DNA from: Tritrichomonas musculus
Taxonomy: Eukaryota; Parabasalia; Tritrichomonadida; Tritrichomonadidae
Direction of reading: 5' to 3'
Assembly (NCBI GenBank): GCA_039105265.1
Contig: JAPFFF010000021.1
Span: forward strand, 1,984,001 to 2,048,000
DNA length: 64,000 bases
A program made the translations under genes and the position numbers. Of the stretch, positions 10,095-20,451 are shown one piece after another. Every line of letters begins with the position of its first letter. Within the stretch, counting starts at the first letter, position 1. The notes beneath the pieces are model-generated. The model was not told where the DNA came from, did not search any database, and worked only from the letters and a program-made list of their open reading frames with translations.

Positions 10095-11823
10095 ATAATC
10101 GTCAACATTTCGAACTGTATAATCGTTAAAATATCAACAACACAATTAAAAGAAGCTTGTTTAAGAGAAGATCAAACATTTTTAAGCTATTGTGGTTCCA
10201 GATATAATACATATTTGAAATATCCAAGAGTTCAAAGACATGTTCGTTATATTTATACTCTTCCGATTTTTTTAAACAGCTCTAAAACTTTGTTGTATAA
10301 AACTTCATTATTATTTATTGGTAAATATGAGTTTTCAAAAATATTCAATTTTTTCGCTAAAAAAATTTGTAGGCTTGATCTTACGTTTAATGACGATACA
10401 GAAATGCTATTCAAATATTTTGAAAACTTTTTATTATATGACCAAAAAAAGATTCAATCTTTTGAATACCTAAATTCAATTGGAATGAAAGGTTATTTAA
10501 AACTTTTTTTAGCTCCAAAAGTTGTTCAGTCTAAGTTACCTACTTATATTATTGATGAAAATGAATACTACATAACTGGAGTTTTTTTTTTTATTTCCAC
10601 AAGCAATGTCACTTTTATATTCAAATGATAATATAACAATAAATGGTTACATTTTAGATACAACCTGGAAAGTTATATCTAAATATGTAACTTCAATTTT
10701 GATGGCAACCATTTCTAATTCAAGCCTCCCAATTGCTTTCGCCTTTGGGAAAGGTGAAAATATTGACCTTTACAGTAAACTTTTAAATACAACTAGTGAA
10801 AAACTCAATCTAAATTTTGAAGGAAAAGTTCTAGAGTCAGACCAGGGGAAATCTCTTCATTCAATATGCAAAACCTTTAAAATGGTACATTTATCTTGCT
10901 TGCGGCATTTTATTGTTAGTATAAAGAAAATGGACTATTCATTTGAAGCCATTACACTTATAAAATGCACTAGCCAACAAGATCTTGAAAGTGAAAAGTC
11001 ACTTTTTACAAATAAATTCAAAAAGTTCTGCACTGAAAATTCAGGAGAACTGAAAAAAATTAACAAAGTTTTGAAAAAAATTGGTTTATTGTACATTAAT
11101 GACCAAATTATTATTCAAAACCAAAGCAGATGTGACGAAGTTTCCATGCTCCAAAGACGACTTTGCAAAATGCCCTCAACGACCAATACATTGGAATCTA
11201 CACACGGGCAAATTAATAGAAAAACTCCCAGAAGAAATACATTTTATAGTCCACTATTCAGAACTTTTCTATGTTTGAATTCAAAATTTGAGAGCATAAA
11301 CAAAAAGTTATGCCACAATTATAATTACACCAGAATTAAGACACTTAGGCAAAAACAGTCATTGAATAACGAAGAAATGATTAATCAATGTTTATTCTAT
11401 CAAACTACAAAAGATAATTGCTCATGTGGACAAAATAAACTTGAAAGTGAACTCTACAATATTGACATCCCTTGTATACATAGACTGTTCAATGGAGCTT
11501 CTTTCAAAGACCTTTCTCAATTAAGTTTAAACCTTGAATATCAATTCAATGAACTCTTAATTGACCATGAATTTGTTTCTGAGGATGAAATACAAAAAAC
11601 GAGTTTTGACGATAAAACATATGCAATCCGAACAATTAAACAATTCAGTGGTTTCAAAGATGACAAGAAAATTTCAGAATATGTAAATATGTATTACAAT
11701 CAAGAAGCTGATGGATTCTACATAAATAACATGGAAGTTCAATTAATTCAATTGATAGAAGAAGGCATCTTCTATTTTAAACAATTAAAGGAATCAATTG
11801 ATATTGAAAAAGTCGATGAATAA
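10095..11823 (+). pseudogene. Mutator-like (MULE) transposase with SWIM motif, frameshifted
   Basis: Two overlapping plus-strand frames together read as one MULE transposase. The first is open from about 10095 to 10628 (TFLSYCGSRYNTYLKYPRV... to YYITGVFFF). The second continues from about 10590 and includes ATG 10606 to the stop at 11823. The switch falls in a T run at about 10580-10591, consistent with a single-base slip. Numbered from 10606, the second part carries the DDE triad candidates: D18 in GYILDTTW, D79 in VLESDQG followed by CLRHF, and E197 in NTLESTHGQINR. It ends with a SWIM-type Cys-x-Cys...Cys-x-His motif (NCSCGQ...IPCIHR), which is usual for MULEs. No N-terminal ATG or terminal repeats could be fixed. 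This is a plain DNA transposon, probably inactive in this copy. Confidence 0.8.
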
Positions 11824-11878
11824 ACTTTTTATATTGAATTTTTATATGATTTTTTTTTTTTTTTTTTTTTAATAAAAT

Positions 11879-13605
11879 TAGAAGTGTTCGAAATTTTTTC
11901 TGCTCTAGTTTTCAGGATATAATTGATACCAGACAATATTTATATGTTTAACAATTTGTTGGTCAAATATTGAGCATATTCCTCTGTTCAATTTCGAGAA
12001 ACAATAAAATCAAATCTGATCAATTATTGAAGTTTTTTAAAGATTGGTTAAATTAATAAATGTTTTCATTTATAATATTGTTTATTAACTATGATTATAT
12101 ATTTTTATTAAAATAAAATTCAAGTAGAAACTAGATATTTTTATTTTTTTAAAAAATTTCAAAAGGCAAACGTTTTTAAAAAGATTGAGATTGCCCAGGT
12201 TTGAAAGACCCTATTTTTAATCTTCATCATATTGTATTCTATTATATTTAATTAATTGTTTTTTTGAAATTTGCTTCTGATAAAGAAAAAAAAAGAATTA
12301 TTAAAAATTTTAAAATAAAAAATTAACGTCTTGCCTCAATTATTTCAAAGTATCACTGAATTTTTTCAAGCATCTTTAAGAAAATTTAAAAACGAGTTTT
12401 ATATGAATAAAATTAATTACATTTTTAGAAAAATTGGCCCAAGATTTTCATACACAGCCAAATTATTTATTAAAATAAATTCTAAAATGTTTTATTTACA
12501 AATTATTTAATAAAAATCTCTGTTTAATTCTGAGAAAAATATTCATTATTAATAATTGAAAAAATTTTTATATACATTTGTTTAGCATAAATCTCTTATT
12601 CCTAAGGTGAAATAATGATTCTTACATTTCAAAACAAATCAACAAGGTTATCATGCCTTTGAACAAGCTTCGTTAGGGGCTCGATACCATTATTTGATTT
12701 TTATTTAAAATATTATTCTCTTTGAATTAGCTTCCAAATAAGAATTTTAATATTAACTAATATGATAATTCTAAAAGCACAATAAACCAAAATAATGGTT
12801 GGAAAAATGTCATTTTCATTGTCAATAGACATTCACAAGTATTGATCCAAATAAAAAAATAATAAGTTAATTCACATAAATATCATATTAATGAGATATA
12901 ATTAGTGAGTCTTAATTTTTAAATGTTAAAAATAAATATTCACAATTAATGTTTTAAAGTATTATCTTCATAGTAATTTTGTGCTATTTGAAAGTAAATA
13001 TCTTCTTGTATACTTATCATAAAAACATAAAAAAGAACATTTAACCTATTTATTTAAAAATCCTTGCGAGATATTTCTTTGTTATTTATATTTTTTTTAT
13101 TTTCTTAAAGATGCTTGAAAAAATTCAGTGATACTTTGAAATAATTGAGGCAAGACGTTAATTTTTTATTTTAAAATTTTTAATAATTCTTTTTTTTTCT
13201 TTATCAGAAGCAAATTTCAAAAAAACAATTAATTAAATATAATAGAATACAATATGATGAAGATTAAAAATAGGGTCTTTCAAACCTGGGCAATCTCAAT
13301 CTTTTTAAAAACGTTTGCCTTTTGAAATTTTTTAAAAAAATAAAAATATCTAGTTTCTACTTGAATTTTATTTTAATAAAAATATATAATCATAGTTAAT
13401 AAACAATATTATAAATGAAAACATTTATTAATTTAACCAATCTTTAAAAAACTTCAATAATTGATCAGATTTGATTTTATTGTTTCTCGAAATTGAACAG
13501 AGGAATATGCTCAATATTTGACCAACAACTTGTTAAACATATAAATATTACCTGGTATAAAGGAATTTCTAAAATCTTGGGCCATTTTTTTTTCAAACAC
13601 TTCTA
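11879..13605. mobile_element. Foldback-type element with two 460-bp near-identical inverted arms
   Basis: The left arm, about 11926-12385, and the right arm, about 13099-13558, are reverse complements over 460 bp with only a few visible mismatches (for example ACAATTTGTTGG against CAACAAGTTGT on the other strand). They are separated by a 713-bp AT-rich spacer without a gene. Weaker inverted similarity continues outwards to TAGAAGTGTT at 11879 and AACACTTCTA ending at 13605. At the inner-arm edge the sequence reads TA-CCAG...CTGG-TA; at the outer edge TAAAAT flanks both sides. The target duplication is therefore ambiguous. No coding capacity is present, so this is a non-autonomous long-TIR element whose family is unresolved. 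Confidence 0.8.
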
Positions 13606-16320
13606 TAAAATTTTTCTTTGAAAATTGAATTAAAATTTTGGAAAAAGTGCGGAAAAAAAAATCTATCCAAAAATACAATCTTTTCTAAAGGATGTATTCT
13701 ATTTGGATTCTTTGGATCTTCATGAAACTTATTTAAGTCATTTAGATTAAATTTATTTTAGAATGATCTTCATAATCAGGAATAAATTCAATAATCATTT
13801 ATAAAATATCTAAATTATCTGAATTATCACTTAACTTTTCCATCATCTCTGTTTATATTTTATGATTGAATTAATTGACTCAGCTAATTTCTTTTTCGAA
13901 TCTTCTTTTCACTTCTTTGCCAAAACTTTCGAAGCTTTAATAGAGTTAATCATTTTTTGTTAATTCAATGTTCCGCCATTTTGAGTTATAAATGAATTTA
14001 ACGCAGTATCAAATTCAATTTTATTATTTTTATGTATTTCTTAATTAATTTTGATATTCCCTCCAAACAATATTTGCTTTTTTTTCGATTTTTGCATTTT
14101 CAAAATCAAATTCTAAATGTTCTTTTTGAACTCCTCAATCAATTTGGTATTTCTCTTTCAAATAACTTGTATATTGCATCATTTGATTTATTTTGATATC
14201 AATCCCAAAATCGGTTTCATGTCTTTGTTTTAGAGGTTCTAAAGTTGCATATATTATTTGAATATTAGTTGTTACATAATTAGATCGAATTGCTTTATCT
14301 TTATTTTTATAATTATATTTATTAATCAACTCATGATAATTATCTTTCATGGGTTAATTTTTCATTTTCAGGAACGATTTCTTTGAATTATTCTAAAGAC
14401 AGTGCCACATCTCTTAGGTTTTGGTTATGGTCAGCTAGTATGTATCCTGTGACACCATTTTACAAATCATCGTTTAATACTGGTGGAAGGCGGACCTTCT
14501 CTGAAATGTTTGAGATTCTTCAAATCTGTTATAAAAAGATTTGATTGTATCCTTACTTCTAACTACTTCCTGGTCAATCTTTGTCGGTTGGCTCTCATGT
14601 TGCTCCACTTGTAAATTATTATGGTTTTTCGAGGTCAGTTTAAAAAACTTCTCAATCAATAAAATATATTGAAAAACAAAATTTATATTGCTTCACAAAG
14701 TTTCATTTTGAATAGGAGGTATAAATAAGAAAACAGAGTTTATCTTATATATTCAATTTAAAAAGTTCGATTCAATAATTAATACTCATTTTTTGAATAT
14801 CGTCCTCTCAATTTTCCTGGGGCTTTTTTTAACACTTATAAATGGTCCAAGCTAATTTCAATAATTTTTCTTCATTTTTTATGCTTTCCCATGCTTTTAC
14901 TTAATAATTTGTAACAATTTTATGCGGTTCTTTTCCAGAAAAAGCATTTGATCTAGCAATGCTTTAATTTCCTCTTTATTGATCGATTGAACTTAAATAT
15001 ATCAATTGAGTTAATTTCTCATTTTTTTCCTTTTAGCCTACTTATTTTCTCACCATATTCAATTACATCTTATGGAAGGTCAAGTTCTAATCGTTCAAAT
15101 ATTAATTGTTCTCAATTTGGTGCGGTCCATTTAATAATAGAGATGTAACACCATACATCCTATGAAAAAAACCAAGGTATGCTTTTGTTGGCTAACATTG
15201 ATCTGCAATGATTGAAGGATTCGACTACAAGGGCTCCACAACATGGTAAAACATATTCAAAATCTTCATCTCCTTGATGTGCAATATCAAAGATTATTAA
15301 ATAATTATTATCTATTCCTGTAATTGTCGCATTATATGGACCTCCTTTTCTAAAAGAAAGCCATGAATATTGTTTATTATCTACCACAATTCTTTTTAAA
15401 ATAACTTTTAAATGCTGCTTTAGTGCAGCTGGCGATAAATCAACAAAATTTTGATGATCATTATAATGATTGCTTAGTAAATTAAATAATTTATAGAGTG
15501 AGAAATCTAGTCCATTGTCATATATGAAAACCTTTTCTCCTTTTCCAAATTGTTCTGTTTTTTTAGAAGGGTATATTAATTATTAATCTTAATCTTTCGG
15601 TATCAATAACAATATCATCAATAGTAAGATTTAGTAGTTCTGAGATTCATAGAAAACCATAGTAAGATATAGACATATAAAATAAAAATTTTGCGTGAAT
15701 ATTAGAGATATATCATAATTTTGAATGCAATAATTATTAATTTCTTGTTTCCAATTCAGTTTTTGATTTGGTTCTGTATCTGTTTTCATATATCCTTATA
15801 CCCCTCTTTTGAAATTTACGAATTATATATCATATGCTAAATTTGGTAATTTGATGTTTCTAAAATAGAATGAAAGTGCTGCAAAGTATACCTTTAGACT
15901 TTTATCTCCAATCCTTCGTCCTTTTCAAACGTAATAAATACCTTAATCTTTTCTATCGTTATATCATAAGGATCTGTTTCCAACTTGGTCATTGTTTTCT
16001 CGTATATTTTGATATGTTTGTTATAAGTTTTCAAATTGGTATTTCTAGCAATCACTTTTTGAGAAAATTGAAAAAGTTCTCAATTTTTCCCAAAAAGAGA
16101 TAATCCAACTGTAATTTGAGTGAAAAAGAAGTCTCAAAAAGTAGCTGCTAAAAACTTGTGATTCACAAGTCGTGAATTTTTTAAAAAACGTTATTTTTAA
16201 AAAATTGAAAAGAAAAATGATCAACCTAATAAATTGTGAGAAAATGAAAATGTCACAAAAATTGTGAGAAAAATTTTCGAACTTGCTAATTAGTTTAAGT
16301 TTGCGTATCTTGATAATAAT
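13606..16320 (-). other. Eroded coding remnants on the minus strand, family not recognised
   Basis: Several short open stretches on the minus strand have protein-like composition. They include about 14135-14350, 14474-14659 and 15160-15500; the last contains GGPYNATITG and FEYVLPCCGALVV. They lie in the same orientation with AT-rich breaks between them. They look like the fossil of a once-coding repetitive element or gene, broken in several places. I cannot assign a family. From about 15800 to 16320 only low-complexity AT-rich sequence is seen. Confidence 0.35.
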
Positions 16321-16609
16321 CATTGAATTTTAAAAGTAAATAATATTAATGATATTTTATATTTTTATATTATATCAATATTGTTATTTTAATAATTTTT
16401 ATTATTTTTGAAATGAAAAATAAAATATAATTATTAAAGATAGATGAAATTGGGAAACTTTTCATTCATTTAAGATCAATACATTCTGCCAGAATTATTT
16501 AAATCAAAATATGAAGACTTCGTGAAATTGAATTACGTTTATTAATATAATATTTTAAACGGACTATAATCTATTCAAACCGTCAGTTTATAAATCTACA
16601 TTAATTCTC

Positions 16610-19600
16610 ATGCAAAAGACTCCCACAAAAATTCCAACAGCACGTGGGTCAGGTAAAATAACAAGAAAAAATTCACAAATTCCAGATGATTTCGCTTACG
16701 CTGCAAAAGTTGACGGAAAATATTCGAACTTTTCAGATCTTTCAACCCAACGACACGCACGTATTCTTCGATTACAAGACAATAATATCGTTTCATTTCA
16801 AGGTCTAAAAAACTTTTCAAATTTAAGAATAATCGATCTTCAAAATAATCCAGTCAATTTTTCTAAAACAGCTATACTTGTTGCATTTCGCTCTTTAAAT
16901 ATTCAAACAATAAATGGACAACACCTTGAACCAGAAGATTTACAAAATTCTTTTAATTATTCAGGTCTTGTCACATACGCACTGAGACAAGGAATGGATC
17001 CTGAACTTTGCGGTGATGATATCGATCCAGAAACAGCTTTAACACACTCTCTTGATTTTCTTCATCAAATTCAAGATACTTATTCTTTTGATCCCAACGA
17101 TCAGAGAATAACCGTTAAAATCGAAGGCGATTTATACACTTGGTTTGTTCTTGATGATGAATTTCAATGGAGACCTATTGAAGGTGATAATAATACAATT
17201 GTAAATAATTTAAATTATCCACTTAGATGCGAAGTCAAACATGCATATATAGGAAAAAAGAAAACTGGAAAGGAAGTTCCAACAATGAATGTTTATATTC
17301 CAGAACATGATTCTACTTATCATGTTTTTGCAGAATTAACAGGAAATCCTGCTGAAGGAGATATAATAAGTGTTAAAGCACCACTTTCTTCTACAATAGA
17401 ATGGAGACATGTTGAAGATGATGCTGTTTTGAAAAGTGGTTCACTCGTCCTTCCTCTTACAGCAGATGATGTAGGACATGTAATTATATGCGATATTACT
17501 CCAGGAGTTGATCTTCCATCAACAAGACTTATGACAGAAGAAGTTAAACCAGGTGAATTCCGATTCAAATCTCTTCGTCTCCAAGGACAACTTATTGAGA
17601 ACGATGAAATTGAATTTGATATTTCAACAAAAGGCACAAAAGCAATTTTCAAAGGAATTAGAATACTCAGATCAGCTCGGCATGGTGATTGGGAAAATAT
17701 TGATTTCATCCAATCGTCAGAAGGAAACAATCCAAACGAAAAACTAAAATACAAGCTCACAGTTCAAGATATTGGATGTGTAATTAGAGCTGTCTGTATA
17801 ACAGAAGGTGGAGGTCCACCCTTAATGTTAACGTCAAGTGAAAGAGTTCAACCTTCATCCCCAAGATTTACAAGCGGAAATATTTTTGGAGCGATGACCG
17901 TTGGAATGCCAATATTTGCAATTGCACATTATGAAGGTGGCGTTCAAGGTAATTGCAGATATGAATGGTCAATTGGAGGCTCAAAAACACGTCCAGTTAT
18001 AGTACCAACAGAAGCAGATGTAGGTAAAACACTTTCATGCTTGATGACTCCTATTAGAAGTGATGGTTCAATTGGCCCTTCAATTGAAATCACATGCGAC
18101 AAACAAATTACAACCTTCAAAGGAAATCCTTTACAAGAGAAGTTTCTTGTATTTCATAAAAAGACAAAAACAGGAAAAATGCAAATGTCAATTATCGATG
18201 AGAGACCATCAGAACAACTCAATTCAATTCATGAAAATGAAACTATTATTGTTTCACAAGTAGTTGACTGGGCTGTTGTTGATGAAAATGGAGTTCATAC
18301 AGTTGGCAATTCCAAAATATTCAAAGCAGATAAATCATACATCAAAGGAATTGTTGTTGTTTTTACAGATACTTTCTTTGCAATTGCAGGAATTGTTGAA
18401 GCAGCACCACCAACTGCAAATAATGTTCAAATTCTTTGTGATAAAGAAAGTGCATTTTTATCAACAACATACGACTATTCTGGAGGAATTGAAGGACGTT
18501 CAATTATTCAATGGAATAGGAATGATGGGCGAGGCGAAACAGTTGTAGCATTTGGAAAATCATTCCATATTGGATTAGGAGATAGAGGTTGTACATTCAG
18601 AGTTGTTGTTATTCCTGTTTCATTAGATGGAAGGAGAGGAGCTCCAACACCTTCAGAACCAATCTTAATTGATGATTCTTGTATTACATTAGATGAAAAG
18701 CCAGTGATGGTTATTTTACCACCAGATGAAGTATTAAACGATGTTCCAGTTAAACTTGTATTCCAAGAAGACCCTATGCCAGATTCAAACAAAATTACTT
18801 ATGTTACAACCAATCTTCCAATTACCAAAAGAAACACTATCGTATGGCAAATTAATAATAAAACAGTTGCTAAAGGAAACACATATACACCTACTCTTTA
18901 CGATCTTGGCAAAGTTATTACAGTTAGTGTTCTTGATCGAATTCGTCAAGAAGTTATTGCAAAAGCTGATTTACCAAAAGTTGATTCAGAAGGTCCATCT
19001 GTTAAAAACGTTTATCTTACAATTGAAAAAGTTCAAAATAATGAGAAGAAATGGGTCAATCTCGTTAAAGTTTATTCAGAATTTTCAGGCGGAATTGAAG
19101 GAAAATCCATCATTATTTGGAAAGGAATCAAACAAGGAGAAACAGAACCCAAAGAATGCGCTCGAAACAACAGGAAATGGATTGAACTTAATGAGACATG
19201 GGATAATGCTCAAATCGGAGTTGAGTATGTTCCATATAATACAACATCAGATCAACCAGGACACCACGCTGAATCGCCTTTTATTACAGTTCCTCCATTA
19301 ATTACCAAGAAAGTCGATCCAGTTACAATCAAAAGCGTCAAATTTGTACCCAACAAGGAATACAACCAGCTTAAATGCGAAGTTGAAACCACAGGAAAAT
19401 GCCATGTCCAATACGATTGGGGATACATATTTGAAGGAGAACATCAATATACAGATGAGAGTACTAATATTCATCAGATTACCCAAGATGACTTTGATTT
19501 TCAACCATTTTGTGGTCTTCGTATTTTAGATGAAAAGAACAGATTAATTCTTGAGCAATTATGCGATGTTACTCCAACGATCCCAGAATTATTTGAACCC

Positions 19601-20278
19601 AAAGTTAGCCAAACCTCGATTGTCCCTGTTGAAAAGGAAGTTTCCAAGAAAGATCAAAAAGAACCAAAAGAAGTTTCAAAGGAATTAATGCATGGTCAAG
19701 AAATAACAGCCATCATCAGCGATTACCAAGGTCCGCCATATAAAATCAAATCAATCCACTGGGAAAGGGAAGAAGGGACAGAATGGAAAAGTATTTCTGA
19801 TGATGAAGTTTATACTACTTCGATGAACGATTACATGCATAATATTCGCGCTACTTTGTTAATTACTATCAATCATAAATTATTCGAGCAACCAAAGAAT
19901 TATGAATTCGTAACAAATCCTGTTAAAATAACAGGAAAGAACAGAGTTATTAGAAGAATTGCCAAATCTCTGAAAAGAACCAAAAAAGCATCATTTGATG
20001 CAAAACTTCCTCTTGGCGAAAAGGTAACAATTTTGTTTGAAAATGGTAACCTTATAATGAGAAGTGGTCAAAATATTTTGCTCAGATCTCCTTATCCAAC
20101 TGTTTCAATTGATATTAAAGAGGGAACACAGAGTACTATAGCTCTTAGAGCTCGGCATGGCTATAATACAGAATTAACTTTCGACGAAAAGAAGATGAGC
20201 GGTGGAACAAAGTTTTCGGCTGCTCAAACAAGAGAATTGTTCTATCGCGTGTTACATTGCTTTCAAAAAACAAAATAA
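16610..20278 (+). CDS. AIR9-like microtubule-associated protein (LRR plus A9/Ig-like repeats)
   Basis: This is a 1222-residue frame. A basic N-terminus (MQKTPTKIPTARGSGKITRK) is followed at about 35-105 by an LRR block (ARILRLQDNNIVSFQGLKNF, LRIIDLQNNPVNF). Residues about 220-950 hold a series of beta-rich repeats, each with a W and a downstream D-V/I/L-G signature: IEWRHVEDD...TADDVGHVIICDITP, YEWSIGGSK...TEADVGKTLSCLMTP and IVWQINNKT...LYDLGKVITV. These are typical of A9 domains. The last 130 residues (from about 1090) form a conserved-looking beta/alpha C-terminal module ending FSAAQTRELFYRVLHCF. This order matches AIR9, a microtubule-associated protein of plants with homologues in flagellate protists. 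A cytoskeletal role is inferred from the family. It is convergent with the next gene, 173 bp apart. Confidence 0.8.
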   Translation: MQKTPTKIPTARGSGKITRKNSQIPDDFAYAAKVDGKYSNFSDLSTQRHARILRLQDNNIVSFQGLKNFSNLRIIDLQNNPVNFSKTAILVAFRSLNIQTINGQHLEPEDLQNSFNYSGLVTYALRQGMDPELCGDDIDPETALTHSLDFLHQIQDTYSFDPNDQRITVKIEGDLYTWFVLDDEFQWRPIEGDNNTIVNNLNYPLRCEVKHAYIGKKKTGKEVPTMNVYIPEHDSTYHVFAELTGNPAEGDIISVKAPLSSTIEWRHVEDDAVLKSGSLVLPLTADDVGHVIICDITPGVDLPSTRLMTEEVKPGEFRFKSLRLQGQLIENDEIEFDISTKGTKAIFKGIRILRSARHGDWENIDFIQSSEGNNPNEKLKYKLTVQDIGCVIRAVCITEGGGPPLMLTSSERVQPSSPRFTSGNIFGAMTVGMPIFAIAHYEGGVQGNCRYEWSIGGSKTRPVIVPTEADVGKTLSCLMTPIRSDGSIGPSIEITCDKQITTFKGNPLQEKFLVFHKKTKTGKMQMSIIDERPSEQLNSIHENETIIVSQVVDWAVVDENGVHTVGNSKIFKADKSYIKGIVVVFTDTFFAIAGIVEAAPPTANNVQILCDKESAFLSTTYDYSGGIEGRSIIQWNRNDGRGETVVAFGKSFHIGLGDRGCTFRVVVIPVSLDGRRGAPTPSEPILIDDSCITLDEKPVMVILPPDEVLNDVPVKLVFQEDPMPDSNKITYVTTNLPITKRNTIVWQINNKTVAKGNTYTPTLYDLGKVITVSVLDRIRQEVIAKADLPKVDSEGPSVKNVYLTIEKVQNNEKKWVNLVKVYSEFSGGIEGKSIIIWKGIKQGETEPKECARNNRKWIELNETWDNAQIGVEYVPYNTTSDQPGHHAESPFITVPPLITKKVDPVTIKSVKFVPNKEYNQLKCEVETTGKCHVQYDWGYIFEGEHQYTDESTNIHQITQDDFDFQPFCGLRILDEKNRLILEQLCDVTPTIPELFEPKVSQTSIVPVEKEVSKKDQKEPKEVSKELMHGQEITAIISDYQGPPYKIKSIHWEREEGTEWKSISDDEVYTTSMNDYMHNIRATLLITINHKLFEQPKNYEFVTNPVKITGKNRVIRRIAKSLKRTKKASFDAKLPLGEKVTILFENGNLIMRSGQNILLRSPYPTVSIDIKEGTQSTIALRARHGYNTELTFDEKKMSGGTKFSAAQTRELFYRVLHCFQKTK

Positions 20279-20451
20279 TTTTTAAAATTTTATTATAATT
20301 TAAATAAAAATCAAAGTTGTTCTTCATTTTAAAATCTTGAACTTTTTGAATCAAAACAACATCAAATTTAATAAAAAATTTGATGTTCAAAATTTTATAA
20401 ACTTTTTGAATTGGAATAACAAACATTTTTATTCATGAAAAAAAAAAATAG

